A stretch of DNA of 64,000 nucleotides from Calothrix sp. NIES-3974 (GCF_002368395.1 NZ_AP018254.1:3038001-3102000); one strand, 5' to 3'. Shown: positions 19,852 to 29,265, numbered from the stretch's first letter. Program-made: numbers and translations. Notes: generated from the sequence alone by a model not told the origin.

Positions 19852-19939
19852 TAGGTAGGTGCAATTAAACGTCAAACCGCAACGTAACCAATCATTCGGA
19901 CTTGATATTACTCCCCTACAGACGCGATATATCGCGTCT
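19852..19939. repeat. Repeat R4 followed by a perfect GACGCGATATATCGCGTC palindrome
   Basis: 19852-19899 matches 10286-10333; 19920-19939 is the palindrome AGACGCGATATATCGCGTCT. The rest of 19491-20228 contains no supported gene; a 71-codon minus-strand frame there has no ribosome site and an unlikely composition. Confidence 0.65.
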
Positions 19940-20228
19940 CTCCCTAATCCCTATCCAGTTTCAGAACTTTAGTTCTTAGTCGTGATTATAAGATTGCGTC
20001 CTTATGACCCTAAGATCGATCCGCTATGGGGAGAAGTGCAATGACGAAAACTCCAACTGTGGTTATGGACAAAGTTGATGATGGAAATTTCCGGACTCAA
20101 TCCGAAATCGTCAGGTTTTCTGAACTTGAGGTGTGAGGGTTGAAAGAATATCCATCCCGATGTAGCTAGTACAGCATGGCGGAAATAAGTAGACCTAAAT
20201 TGGTAATTATCCCTTTTGCCTTGAGGTA

Positions 20229-20831
20229 CTAGGGAGATGGATTCGGTGCAGGTTGAGCAGCAGGTGGAACTGGGACTCCAGGGTTAGTGGAGTTAGGAGC
20301 AGTTTGTCCAGCAGGGGGAATTGCGGGAAAGGGATTAGCGGGTTGGAGATTAGGGGTTAAATTGCTCCCTGGTGGTAGTCCAGGAGTGGTTGGTGGGACA
20401 CCTTCAGATGGTCCAGGGATGATACCCAAAGAAACGCGATCGCCACCGACTTGACGTAATAGATCCAAGATTTCGATTACATCATTATAGGTTGCGGAGC
20501 GAGAAGCATTTAAGACCAGCACCCCCTGGGGATTTTTTTGCAAGTAATCGCGCAGATTTTCCGCTAGACGCGCTCTATCAATTGGTTTTTGTTCGATATA
20601 GGTTTGACCGAGTGCATCAATTGTCACAGGTAAAATATCCCGTGATGCTTGGTTATTAACTACAGCAGAGGTTCCCGATCCGGCTTTTGGCAAATCAATA
20701 TTAATTGCCTGCTGACGGGTAAATTGTAATGCAGCCAGAAGAAAAAACGTCAAAATACAGAAAATAACATCAATTAGGGGAATAATTTGAACTTGGGCTT
20801 CGTCCGTTGATGAGTGTAGATTAATCTTCAT
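20229..20831 (-). CDS. exbD: ExbD/TolR family biopolymer transport protein
   Basis: A 200-residue inner-membrane protein that with ExbB forms a proton-driven motor. One transmembrane helix near residues 14-36 (VQIIPLIDVIFCILTFFLLAAL) carries the essential Asp of the motor (LIDVIFC). A periplasmic domain follows (about 45-145, SRSATYNDVIEILDLLRQVGGDRVSLG), then a Pro/Gly/Asn-rich tail of some 50 residues that is longer than in E. coli ExbD and may span periplasm or bind peptidoglycan. It is 60 bp downstream of exbB, one operon. No tonB is nearby. Confidence 0.9.
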   Translation of the reverse strand: MKINLHSSTDEAQVQIIPLIDVIFCILTFFLLAALQFTRQQAINIDLPKAGSGTSAVVNNQASRDILPVTIDALGQTYIEQKPIDRARLAENLRDYLQKNPQGVLVLNASRSATYNDVIEILDLLRQVGGDRVSLGIIPGPSEGVPPTTPGLPPGSNLTPNLQPANPFPAIPPAGQTAPNSTNPGVPVPPAAQPAPNPSP

Positions 20832-20891
20832 GCTTGAGTTATGTATTTTGATGGTGTTGACCGTTAACAGTCAAAAGTCAACAATTAACTG

Positions 20892-21665
20892 CTAATTATT
20901 TTCTGATTCGGAATTGGTTGTATCCGTTGGATTGTCGTAGGGTTCGCCGAATTTGAGTTTACCCCGTCGTTTCGGGGGTTGTGGTTTAGAAGGTGGTGAT
21001 GCGGGTAAAACGGTTCCCCGGTTTTGGCTGAAATCAGCACTGGGGGGAAATTGACGGAACAGTAATTCGATATCATTTCCAGCTTTGCGAAATACCCGCA
21101 CTTGGTTAAACAGTAGGGTTTGAAATAAGCGGTAAAAAGCGAGACTAATAATCGCCACCACTAAACCAGCAGCTGTACTAATCAAAGATTCTCCTATTCC
21201 CGTTGACACACCAGCAGCCGCTTCGGTTCCTAGGTCTCCAATTCTAATTGCTCGCAGGGAGGTAATCAATCCCCATACGGTTCCAAATAAACCCAATAAA
21301 GGAGCAAGACCGATAATGGCTTCTAGGAGTTTTTCACCCCGTCGCATACCAGCTAATTCTTCCTCTGCGGTTGCTTCCAAAGCCAAACGGAAAGTTTCCA
21401 AATCCGCACTCGGTAAACTCAAAGGTGCGAATAAAAATCTACCGATGGGTTGATCGGTTGCATTGCGAGCAATTTCCCGCGCTTCTCCCCAATCAGTTTG
21501 TGCTGCATTTAAAACACGGTTAACAATCGTGCGTTCCTGGTTAAGAATTCGCAACCAAAACCATAACCGTTCAAAAATAATACTGACAGCTAGAATTGAT
21601 AGAGCCAGCAATGGATACATTGCCACTCCACCTTTTTGAAATTCAGCAACTATATCTATACCCAC
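20892..21665 (-). CDS. exbB: MotA/TolQ/ExbB proton channel protein
   Basis: A 257-residue polytopic protein, the channel-forming part of the ExbB-ExbD motor that powers TonB-dependent outer-membrane uptake (iron chelates, for instance) or a similar task. Helix 1 is near residue 15-38 (MYPLLALSILAVSIIFERLWFWL). Helices 2 and 3 contain the family motif LEAIIGLAPLLGLFGTVWGLI and GIGESLISTAAGLVVAIISLAFYRLF. The C-terminal 55 residues are hydrophilic and Pro/Lys-rich. First gene of the two-gene unit; divergent from 21896. Confidence 0.9.
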   Translation of the reverse strand: MGIDIVAEFQKGGVAMYPLLALSILAVSIIFERLWFWLRILNQERTIVNRVLNAAQTDWGEAREIARNATDQPIGRFLFAPLSLPSADLETFRLALEATAEEELAGMRRGEKLLEAIIGLAPLLGLFGTVWGLITSLRAIRIGDLGTEAAAGVSTGIGESLISTAAGLVVAIISLAFYRLFQTLLFNQVRVFRKAGNDIELLFRQFPPSADFSQNRGTVLPASPPSKPQPPKRRGKLKFGEPYDNPTDTTNSESENN

Positions 21666-21895
21666 GATTTGTGCGTTCCTCCCTCATTAATCCTGGTTTT
21701 AATACCCTATATCATTTCTCGACAATGGAGATACTTGTCAGTCAAAATATCATAGGCATCATGTTTTTTATACATGGATGCATTTCTCACAAGATACTCG
21801 TATTGCCTATTTTTGATCAAATCGGGCGGTTATTACCACAGGAAGTGTAGGATATTATTTGCCAAAATTGAAGATAACCGGAGGTTGAAAAAAAC

Positions 21896-22204
21896 ATGAA
21901 ATTCTCTATCTCGTCACTTTACACCTGGTATCGCGATTTGTTACGCAATCCCAAGTATCGTCTCTGGATAGTTGCAGGAACGTTGTTGTATCTGATCAGT
22001 CCGTTTGATGTGTCACCGGACGTGTTTCCGATTCTCGGTCAAATCGATGATGGTATTATATTAACCCTGTTCCTGACGGAAGTTTCCAGCATGGTGATTG
22101 AATCTTTTAAAGCGCGTCGAGAAAATACCAAGGGCGAAAATTCCCCTGCCAATTCGACCTCCGAAAAAGATACAATTGATGTAGACGCGGTTTCTGTGGA
22201 ATAG
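21896..22204 (+). CDS. YkvA-like DUF1232 small membrane protein
   Basis: A 102-residue protein with the DUF1232 signature LLYLISPFDVSPDVFPILGQIDDGIILTLF (about 35-65). This segment forms a hydrophobic hairpin; the Asp/Pro pattern is diagnostic. The C-terminal third is charged. Members are common near transport or stress genes; the function is unknown. A GGAGG lies 11 nt before the ATG. Confidence 0.85.
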   Translation: MKFSISSLYTWYRDLLRNPKYRLWIVAGTLLYLISPFDVSPDVFPILGQIDDGIILTLFLTEVSSMVIESFKARRENTKGENSPANSTSEKDTIDVDAVSVE

Positions 22205-22513
22205 ACAAGGTTGCGGTGAGTGTTTTTTGTTGTCTGCTAACTGAATGCAAAGTCTGGTTAAAATGCTGGATGCTCTGAGTAAAACAATAATGATTCCGAC
22301 TCCCATCTCTACCTGAAGCCGTACCATAACATATATACACAGATTTTAACCTGGAAAAGTTTGCTTCTGCGATCGCTGCTATGCCTACAGATTGTTGCAA
22401 TCGGCTTTTTGCTTAACACTTATACACAAACTCTCGCCATGATAACCACCAGGAAATGTCCCCACTTTAGTTGTTAGCATCTAAATATTTTTATTTGTAA
22501 CTATTCTTGAGCC
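22205..22513. other. 309-bp gap, nothing recognised
   Basis: No repeat, RNA or ORF of note; probably promoter and leader of the downstream Uma2 gene. Confidence 0.5.
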
Positions 22514-23365
22514 ATGTCAGTCGCAAAAGATACTCAAGCCTCCACCAGACAAACACCTTTGCTAGAAACTTCAGCAAATCCCTCAGAAAATCTCCCAGAA
22601 AATGTTATATTTCCTCCAGTAGATCCCTATAGCAACGAGCCAGAATTGGAAAGTTATCTACATTTGCAGCAGATGTTGCTGTTGATTAAATGTTTGGAGT
22701 GGTGGTGGCAAGACCGGGATGATTTCTTTGCGGCCGGAAATTTGACGATTTATTACAGTCCCTACCAACTCAAATCGGAAGATTTTCGTGGTCCAGATTT
22801 TTTTGTGGTTTTGAATACAGAACGCAAACCCCGCAATAGTTGGGTTGTATGGCATGAGAATGGTCAATATCCAAATGTGATTATTGAAATTCTGTCGTCG
22901 AGTACAGCCAATAACGACCGTGGTTTAAAAAAACAAATTTATCAAGATACTTTCCGTACACCTAACTATTTTTGGTTCGACCCCAATAGCTTAGAATTTG
23001 CCGGTTTTATTCTAGTTGGTGGGGTGTACCAGCCTTTGGAACCAAATGAGCAAGGTTGGCTATGGAGCCAACAACTGAATTTATATTTGGGTGTGTACCA
23101 AAATCAATTGCGCTTTTTTACACCTGAAGGTGAAATAGTCCCCACACCAGAAGAGGTGGCAATTCAAGAAAAGCAAAGAGCCGAACAAGAAGCTCAAAGG
23201 GCTGAACAAGAAAGGCAAAGAGCTGAACAAGAAGCTCAAAGAGCTGAACAAGAAAAGCAAAGAGCTGAACAAGAAGCTCAAAGAGCCGAACAAGAAAGGC
23301 AAAAAAACGAACGTCTCTCTGCCAAATTACGGGAATTAAATATCGATCCAGAAAGTGTTTATTAA
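22514..23365 (+). CDS. Uma2 family protein with C-terminal coiled-coil repeats
   Basis: A 283-residue Uma2/DUF820 protein. The nuclease-fold core (about 30-200) includes YYSPYQLKSEDFRGPDFFVVL and VWHENGQYPNVIIEILSSSTANNDRGLKKQIY, with the Asp, Glu and Lys of the PD-(D/E)XK site. Residues 215-270 are a tandem 7-residue repeat (AEQEAQR, AEQERQR and so on) that forms a charged coiled coil and is repetitive in DNA, so its length could vary. This N-core plus coiled-coil form is frequent in cyanobacteria. Role unknown. Confidence 0.87.
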   Translation: MSVAKDTQASTRQTPLLETSANPSENLPENVIFPPVDPYSNEPELESYLHLQQMLLLIKCLEWWWQDRDDFFAAGNLTIYYSPYQLKSEDFRGPDFFVVLNTERKPRNSWVVWHENGQYPNVIIEILSSSTANNDRGLKKQIYQDTFRTPNYFWFDPNSLEFAGFILVGGVYQPLEPNEQGWLWSQQLNLYLGVYQNQLRFFTPEGEIVPTPEEVAIQEKQRAEQEAQRAEQERQRAEQEAQRAEQEKQRAEQEAQRAEQERQKNERLSAKLRELNIDPESVY

Positions 23366-23510
23366 AAACTTTGCATTGCCAATTTTTGGGACTCCAAAAA
23401 AACTGGAAAAATAGAGGTCAAACTGCTTCCTGTTTCTTCCTATCCTCTAGACTCAGCGCAAGACTCATTCAGCAGACTCTAACAAAAATAACTAACTGAA
23501 ATCAAACTCG

Positions 23511-24302
23511 ATGGCTGCATCCGAAATTATTGGTTTAATTCCCGCAGGTGGACAAGCGACGAGAATATCACCTTTACCCTTAAGCAAGGAACTATATCCG
23601 ATTGGTTTTCAAACCCATCCACAAACCAATCGGGTTTATCCCCAGGTGGTCAGCCAATATTTACTGGAACGGATGCGTGATGGAGGTGTGAAGAATGTGT
23701 ATTTTATCCTGCGTCCGGGTAAATGGGATATTCCAACCTATTTTGGTGATGGTAGTTTTCTGGATTTGCATATCGGTTATTTAATCATGGGATTACCCTA
23801 CGGGGTTCCTTTTACTCTTGATCAAGCTTTTAGTTTTGTTGCGGATAAAATTGTCGCGTTAGGTTTTCCGGATATTTTGTTTACTCCTAGAGATGCTTTT
23901 GTCCGGATTATTCAGCGTCAGCGGAGAACCCAAGCGGATGTGGTGTTAGGATTATTTCCTACAGATAAACCTCAAAAAGCGGGAATGGTGGATTTTGATG
24001 CAGCAGGTTGGGTGCAAGCTATTATTGAAAAGCCCCCCAGTTCCAGTTTACGTTACATGTGGGGAATTGCCGTTTGGATACCAAAATTTACTCAATTTCT
24101 GCATGATTATTTACTGCAATTAATAACCCATCCTAATTTTAGCAAGGAAGGGGAAGTACCGATTGGTGATGTAATTCAAGTTGGTATCCATGCAGGTTTA
24201 AAGGTACAAGCGGAGGCTTTTCCTGATGGTAGTTATTTGGATATTGGTACACCGGATGATTTAATTCAAGCTGTTAAAAATGGTGTTTCTGATGTGAATT
24301 AG
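23511..24302 (+). CDS. Sugar-phosphate nucleotidyltransferase-like protein
   Basis: A 263-residue NTP_transferase fold protein, which would activate a sugar-1-phosphate with a nucleoside triphosphate. The nucleotide loop is GLIPAGGQATRISPLPLSKELYPIGF (about 7-32); the usual GxGTR is changed to GGQATR, which still fits. Further markers are DILFTPRDAFVRII (substrate loop), ADVVLGLFPTD, IIEKP and the C-terminal GSYLDIGTPDDLIQA. It resembles glucose-1-phosphate thymidylyltransferases, but the substrate is not known. The last 153 bp are duplicated at 24521-24673. Confidence 0.8.
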   Translation: MAASEIIGLIPAGGQATRISPLPLSKELYPIGFQTHPQTNRVYPQVVSQYLLERMRDGGVKNVYFILRPGKWDIPTYFGDGSFLDLHIGYLIMGLPYGVPFTLDQAFSFVADKIVALGFPDILFTPRDAFVRIIQRQRRTQADVVLGLFPTDKPQKAGMVDFDAAGWVQAIIEKPPSSSLRYMWGIAVWIPKFTQFLHDYLLQLITHPNFSKEGEVPIGDVIQVGIHAGLKVQAEAFPDGSYLDIGTPDDLIQAVKNGVSDVN

Positions 24303-24410
24303 CGTCAGTTCGGGTAACGGCTATTTCGTAATGCGATAGAAGGGGTACTTGAGAGGGTTCCGAACTCAGGTTAATTTAATCACAGTTCTACTGTCTGCGA
24401 TCGCATTCCC

Positions 24411-24518
24411 CTAGCTCCCATGCTCCGTGTGGGAGTAGAATCTGCGAAGTTGCTGCCTCGTGAATGAAGGCAGAGCCTTCAACTTACTAAGTGACCACGC
24501 GGAGCATGGTCACTAGAT
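24411..24518. repeat. Hairpin-repeat element, single-unit copy
   Basis: A first hairpin, CTCCCA-TGCTCCGTG-TGGGAG, is followed by CCTCGTGAATGAAGGC and a second hairpin, AGTGACCA-CGCGGAGCA-TGGTCACT. The same arrangement, with four first units, is at 41149-41399. The loop of hairpin 2 is nearly the complement of the loop of hairpin 1. Confidence 0.7.
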
Positions 24519-24520
24519 CA

Positions 24521-24673
24521 AAGGGGAAGTACCGATTGGTGATGTAATTCAAGCTGGTATCCATGCAGGTTTAAAGGTACAAGCGGAGGCTTTTCCTGAT
24601 GGTAGTTATGTGGATATTGGCACACCGGATGATTTAATTCAAGCTGTTAAAAATGGTGTTTCTGATGTCAATT
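24521..24673 (+). pseudogene. Duplicated 3' end of the nucleotidyltransferase gene
   Basis: 153 bp aligned without gaps to 24148-24300, with four mismatches (149/153 identical). Two of the four changes alter the protein (Val to Ala, Leu to Val), two are silent. It starts right after the repeat element at 24411-24518 and the frame continues 5 codons past the copied part to a stop near 24690. It has no start codon, so it is a fragment. Confidence 0.85.
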
Positions 24674-24675
24674 TT

Positions 24676-25323
24676 TCAGCAGGTATTTAACTGTTCCCGT
24701 ACCCAATTACGAAAAGCTCGAATTGCAGAGTTTCTCCCAGCAGTTTTACTTAATGCCAAGTACTGAATAATCTTTTCCGGGAAATCAAAATGGGGAAAAA
24801 TCGCACTTCTTGCCGACTCGAAGTAAACACCATTTTGTAACAAATTAATTTGTAATCTACCTTTTTCAAAGCGCCACAGTTCGGGAACCATTAATGATTC
24901 ATAAATACTAGGATTCGTCCGGGAAGTCACATCAATTTCTAAAGCTAAATCTGGTGGTGGGTCTGTTTCTAAATCTAATTTCTTTTTTCCGCGAACTTTG
25001 CTCTCATTTTGGATGTAAAAACACTGATCAGGTTCAATTCCCTGAAGCATTTTTTTGTTCTTGAAAGTAGTCGAACCAAGACTAAGAAATTCAATATCTA
25101 ACTCTTCTAAAAGTGCTTTGATTAGGTCACTAATAATTTCCTTTTCAAATTCATGTTCTGGGAATGGGACCATAATTTCCAGCATTCCTCGGTCATAGGC
25201 GATACGTGCTGCACGATGTTCTCCTAACTCATCCAGAATTGTTTCAAATTCTTGCCAAGTGACATCACGTAACAAAACCCTTTGTCCTGGTGGAACATCA
25301 ATTTGTTTAATGTTCAGTAGCAT
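24676..25323 (-). CDS. Uma2 family (DUF820) protein
   Basis: A 215-residue Uma2 paralog. It has the LLRDVTWQEFETILDELGEHRAARIAYDRGMLEIMVPFPEHE start of one large cyanobacterial subfamily, then ELDIEFLSLGSTTFKN, GIEPDQCFYIQNE and DLALEIDVTSRTNPSIYESL with the acidic site residues. The last part (ALSKTAGRNSAIRAFRNWV) is typical too. The end overlaps nothing, but lies only 3 bp from the duplicated fragment. Role unknown; some members are thought to be nucleases. Confidence 0.88.
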   Translation of the reverse strand: MLLNIKQIDVPPGQRVLLRDVTWQEFETILDELGEHRAARIAYDRGMLEIMVPFPEHEFEKEIISDLIKALLEELDIEFLSLGSTTFKNKKMLQGIEPDQCFYIQNESKVRGKKKLDLETDPPPDLALEIDVTSRTNPSIYESLMVPELWRFEKGRLQINLLQNGVYFESARSAIFPHFDFPEKIIQYLALSKTAGRNSAIRAFRNWVREQLNTC

Positions 25324-25606
25324 CTGATTGCTCCAGTGCTTCTCTGGGATTAGTACTAGTTTACTTTTTTGAGTGCGTCGCTGTCATTATTGCTGGGATA
25401 ACAGGTTGCCATCTTTCCTCTTAGTTTGAGGATGATGAGATTGCTTTCCTTTATTCGCAATGACGGATAGTACAATCTTTGGTCGCAACTTAGCATGAGT
25501 TGAGACTCGAGCGATCGCATCCTCACCGGTAAAAATATCTTCCGATCCCAGAAGTGAATCTGCGATCGCGTTAGTAATAATTAATATCACATTGGTATAA
25601 TCCAAT

Positions 25607-26554
25607 CTAACGCCAGGGACGGGAGACTTGTTCAAGTTCGCTAACTTCTGCTTCTGTGAGTTTCCAACCTAAAGCACCAGCATTTTGTTCCACTTGTTGC
25701 GGGTTTTTGACTCCAGCGATGGGAATGACGTTACCTTGAGCGATTAACCAATTGAGGGCAACTTGAGCGGGTGTTTTATGATAGCGATCGCCGATTTCCC
25801 TTAGTAAATTAATTACTGGGGCGATTTTCTGTAAACCGTCTGCTTTAAACCTGCTATCTAGTTTCCTCGCTCCCATTGGCTTTTCACCACTGTTCAAATT
25901 ATACTTACCCGTCAGCAAACCTTGGGCTAGGGGACTGTATGCCAAAATTGTCACACCTAATTCCTTTGCTGTGTCGATAATTCCGTTAGTTTCCACTTGA
26001 CGTGTCAGTAGGGAATAGCGAACTTGGTTGACAGCGAGGGGAATTCCCCGTCGAGAAAGCAGTTGATGGGCTTCACGCATTTGGTCGGCAGAGTAGTTAC
26101 TAACACCAATCGCTCCAATCCGTCCCCGTTCCACCTCATCTGCAAGGGCATTCATAAGGGTGCTTTGGCTCATAAAAAAGGCAAATGGCCAGTGGACTTG
26201 GTATAAATCGATATGTTCCAGTTGGAGTCGATGGAGACTTGCACTCAAGGCATCTTTGACTGCTTGGGCAGAAATCCGCCACGGCATTGGCCCATACTTG
26301 GTAGCAATTTGTATTTTGGCACCAGTACCCTGGATAAATTGTCCGAGGAATTTTTCCGACAAACCGTTACCATAGACTTCGGCGGTATCAAAAAAAGTTA
26401 CACCAGCAGCGATCGCAGCATTAAATGCTTTCTGCAATTCGTCCGCAGTATAGTCTTTACCATAGCTCCAAAAAAATTTATCACCCCATGCCCAAGTTCC
26501 AATACACAGCAATGGGACTTCAATATTTGTACGACCCAGTGTAATTTTTTCCAT
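25607..26554 (-). CDS. Aldo/keto reductase
   Basis: A 315-residue NADPH-dependent oxidoreductase of the AKR superfamily (TIM barrel). The catalytic set is visible: FFDTAEVYGNG (Asp and Tyr, about 53-63), QIATKYG (Lys), YQVHWPF (His). The cofactor part near the C-terminus is VIPIAGVKNPQQVEQNAGALGWKL. Family members reduce aldehydes or ketones or take part in stress detoxification; the substrate is not predictable. The start ATG lacks a strong ribosome site. Monocistronic. Confidence 0.92.
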   Translation of the reverse strand: MEKITLGRTNIEVPLLCIGTWAWGDKFFWSYGKDYTADELQKAFNAAIAAGVTFFDTAEVYGNGLSEKFLGQFIQGTGAKIQIATKYGPMPWRISAQAVKDALSASLHRLQLEHIDLYQVHWPFAFFMSQSTLMNALADEVERGRIGAIGVSNYSADQMREAHQLLSRRGIPLAVNQVRYSLLTRQVETNGIIDTAKELGVTILAYSPLAQGLLTGKYNLNSGEKPMGARKLDSRFKADGLQKIAPVINLLREIGDRYHKTPAQVALNWLIAQGNVIPIAGVKNPQQVEQNAGALGWKLTEAEVSELEQVSRPWR

Positions 26555-26730
26555 TTTGACCTGTGTGTGCTTTCATCTTGTTTTGAGTTTATCTTTATTT
26601 TGATAAATTGTAGGTCTCTCTGGGGGAATGGGTATGGAGAATGAATCATGCGATCGCAGTTTAATTGCGGATTATTTGGATGGGGAGGTGTAATTTGTAT
26701 AGTTAATATCGGGGAAATTAATAATGTACA

Positions 26731-26759
26731 GTAGAGACGACCCGTCGGGTCTTCCCTAC
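26731..26759. repeat. GTAGAGACG-type palindrome
   Basis: GTAGAGACGACCCGTCGGGTCTTCCCTAC, slightly degenerate on the right arm; 30 bp before the next gene. Confidence 0.65.
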
Positions 26760-26788
26760 CCATCCCCATTTCCCATAGCAAAAAGATT

Positions 26789-28189
26789 ATGAAGCAAATT
26801 GAATCGTTCCTACAGGTGTTCCGTAGCCGCAAAATGGCGGCTTTACTGTTATTAGGTTTTTCGTCGGGTTTACCCTTTGCACTGACGGATGATGCATTTC
26901 GAGCTTGGATGACCAAGGCTGATCTGGATATTAAAACTATTGGTTGGTTAGGGTTGGTGAGTTTACCCTACTCTTTAAAATTTATTTGGGCACCTTTATT
27001 GGATCGATTTGTACCACCGTTTTTGGGTCGCAGACGGGGATGGATGCTGTTGACTCAGTTAGGTTTGATTGCGGGGATAATTGCGATCGCCTCCCAAATG
27101 GCAATTATTTCTGGATTGCCTTCCCCGAAACCAGCCTCAGCAATTTTAATTTTAGGTGCGATCGCTGTACTGGTGGCATTTTTAAGTGCAAGTCAAGATA
27201 TTTCCATTGATGCCTATCGTACCGATGTTCTCAATCCCTTAGAAGTTGGTGCTGGTGTAGCGGTTTGGGTATTGGGTTATCGGATTGCCTTGCTATCCAG
27301 TGGTTGGCTAGGTTTTAATTTGGCAGATCGCTTTGGCTGGCCCCAAGTTTACATTATCATGGCGGTATTGATGGGTATTGGTGTGACAACTTCCTTTTGG
27401 TCTCCCGAACCCCGTGTTGATGAACGTCCCCCGGAAACTCTGAAGGCTGCAATTATTCAACCGTTTACCGAGTTTGTCCGTCGTTTAGGTTGGCAACAGG
27501 CTTTATTTGCCCTGATTTTCATCATTCTTTACAAACTGGGGGATTCGATGGTGGCAAAAATGGCCGTTCCCTTTTTGGGTGGGAAGGGATTAGGTTTTTC
27601 AGACGCGGATATTGGCAATATTCGCCAAGGTATGGGACTATTCGCAACGATTATGGGAACCTTGGTGGGTGGTGCTGCTTTAGGAAAACTGGGAATTAAT
27701 CGTTCCCTGTGGGTATTCGGGATTTTGCAGGTTTTTAGTAATCTCGGTTATTATTTCTTAGCTGTAATTGGCAAAGATTACAACGCAATGGTATTAGCCA
27801 TCAATATTGAAAACTTTAGCGGTGGTTTGGGGACATCTGGATTTATCGGCTTTATGATGAGTCTGTGTAATCCCCGTTTTAGTGCCACCCAATTTGCTTT
27901 ACTTTCCAGTTTGATGGCTGTTGGTCGGGATATAATCGCTGCACCCTTTTCTGGTGAACTTGCTGGAAGAATTCAGCAGTTTGTCCCGGTTAATAATGCG
28001 ATTAATCAAATTCAATTGCTAGCAGGACTTGACCAAAAAGGCTGGCCATTGTTTTTTCTTGCTACCTTAGTAGCAGGTTTACCAGGGTTATTGCTTCTAC
28101 CGTTCTTTGCACCGTGGAACCAGCAAACAGTCAACGTTTCTCGACCCGGAATCGATAATGAGGATGCAGACGTATGGGGCAACGATTAG
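26789..28189 (+). CDS. MFS transporter, AmpG-like (muropeptide permease family)
   Basis: A 466-residue major-facilitator protein with about 12-14 hydrophobic helices. The N-terminus (ALLLLGFSSGLPFALTDDAFRAWM..DLDIKTIGWLGLVSLPYSLKFIWAPLLDRFVPPFLGRRRGWML) matches the AmpG family, which imports GlcNAc-anhydro-muropeptides for cell-wall recycling; other helices (SASQDISIDAYRTD) also match. In cyanobacteria the substrate is untested. The end overlaps the next gene by 16 bp, which suggests coupling. Confidence 0.85.
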   Translation: MKQIESFLQVFRSRKMAALLLLGFSSGLPFALTDDAFRAWMTKADLDIKTIGWLGLVSLPYSLKFIWAPLLDRFVPPFLGRRRGWMLLTQLGLIAGIIAIASQMAIISGLPSPKPASAILILGAIAVLVAFLSASQDISIDAYRTDVLNPLEVGAGVAVWVLGYRIALLSSGWLGFNLADRFGWPQVYIIMAVLMGIGVTTSFWSPEPRVDERPPETLKAAIIQPFTEFVRRLGWQQALFALIFIILYKLGDSMVAKMAVPFLGGKGLGFSDADIGNIRQGMGLFATIMGTLVGGAALGKLGINRSLWVFGILQVFSNLGYYFLAVIGKDYNAMVLAINIENFSGGLGTSGFIGFMMSLCNPRFSATQFALLSSLMAVGRDIIAAPFSGELAGRIQQFVPVNNAINQIQLLAGLDQKGWPLFFLATLVAGLPGLLLLPFFAPWNQQTVNVSRPGIDNEDADVWGND

Positions 28190-28656
28190 TAATTATTATA
28201 TCAACGGTTATTTTGTTGATTACTGGTGTTTTACTTGGTTATGTGCTTTCCCAACTCATTCAGGGCATATTGGCAGTCAACCTGGTAACTTTTTTGGGAA
28301 CCTTTAGTTTAATCGTCATTTTCGGGACATTGTACTACGTCCTCTTTTGGGAATTTCGCCGCATTCCTACCCAAACTTTACCATCTCGACGACCCTCTAC
28401 AACCTTCAATCGGGCAGATGATTTTGATTATGCCCCAAATTATGGAACAAATTATGAATCACACTATGAAACCAATCAGGAGTTAGGTAATGACCTCCCT
28501 GTTCTCAAAGAGCGATTAATTCGTCTATTGGATGGGGATAAAGAACGAGCAGAACGTTTAGTACAGGTCATACGCGATCGCAAACCCGGTATGGAGGAAA
28601 CCTGGTATTGGCAACAAGTTATCACCCAATGGGAAGAACGCGATCGCTTTATTTAA
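28174..28656 (+). CDS. Hypothetical two-helix membrane protein
   Basis: A 160-residue protein. Two hydrophobic helices (about 4-30 and 35-62) are followed by a polar linker rich in Arg, Asn and Tyr and a C-terminal helical segment with ERLIRLLDGDKERAERLVQVIRDRKPGMEETWYWQQVITQWEERDRF. This C-terminal motif recurs in many cyanobacterial hypothetical proteins, as I recall. Its start lies inside the transporter gene, so translation is probably coupled. Function unknown. Confidence 0.75.
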   Translation: MGQRLVIIISTVILLITGVLLGYVLSQLIQGILAVNLVTFLGTFSLIVIFGTLYYVLFWEFRRIPTQTLPSRRPSTTFNRADDFDYAPNYGTNYESHYETNQELGNDLPVLKERLIRLLDGDKERAERLVQVIRDRKPGMEETWYWQQVITQWEERDRFI

Positions 28657-28718
28657 GGAGACAGGATACAGGATAAAAAATTTTTTTGGCGTTCCTGAAT
28701 CCATGTATGAATTTCGAT

Positions 28719-28746
28719 GTAGAGACGCGATATATCGCGTCTCTAC
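28719..28746. repeat. Perfect 28-bp GTAGAGACG palindrome
   Basis: GTAGAGACGCGATA mirrored exactly; followed by a further half copy (ATATCGCGTCTACC) at 28751-28764. Confidence 0.8.
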
Positions 28747-28821
28747 CCAGATATCGCGTCTACCCAGGAACAGGTTATGATGAAATTGTCATTTTTAACT
28801 GCTATTCACTGTTGACTATTC

Positions 28822-29052
28822 ATGGCTATTTTTCGTCAGTACATCGCCCCTTTATTAGTAGTATTAATCTTTTTTGCTGCCCTTGTAGCCGTCAGTGCCA
28901 GAATTTTCTTACCTAGTGATATGGCTGCACCTGCACCGGTTGATGATACTAGTATGAGTATGATACCCCAATTAAACACACCTATAAATCACACAGCGAT
29001 GACTGAAACCGTGATAACTACTACAGTGACTACATCGCCTCCCATTGGCTAG
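28822..29052 (+). CDS. Small single-pass membrane protein
   Basis: A 76-residue protein with one helix (YIAPLLVVLIFFAALVAVSARIFL, about 7-30) and a Thr/Pro-rich tail likely facing the periplasm. No known family. It lies between an unrelated operon and thrS. No strong ribosome site (weak), so this is a likely but not certain gene. Confidence 0.5.
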   Translation: MAIFRQYIAPLLVVLIFFAALVAVSARIFLPSDMAAPAPVDDTSMSMIPQLNTPINHTAMTETVITTTVTTSPPIG

Positions 29053-29265
29053 CACGCACTCTTAAGCAATTTTCAAAACAGGGCGTGCAATCTGTACGCT
29101 CTGTTTTTATTTTATCTTGTCTTCCTTCACCAGGCAGGAATCTCGCACCTTTCGCTCCCATGCAGAGGATGGGAATCAATACCCAAAAATCCTTGCGTGT
29201 CCAGTCCTGAATGTTGATAATACACAAGAAACCTCCATCTGTGAAATCATCCAACATCAGTCATT

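Noticed and set aside
19660-19875. 71-codon minus-strand frame
   Set aside because: Low-complexity AT-rich region with no ribosome site; the frame contains part of a dispersed repeat.
21775-21800. CATTTCTCACAAGA, resembling one end of the MITE-like family
   Set aside because: Only one end is present and no body sequence follows, so it may be chance.
25387-25635. 82-codon minus-strand frame before the aldo/keto reductase
   Set aside because: Overlaps the end of the reductase gene by 29 bp, has no ribosome site and no recognisable protein pattern.
26398-26916. 172-codon minus-strand frame
   Set aside because: It spans the reductase 5' end, the intergenic palindrome and the start of the transporter gene, out of frame with both.
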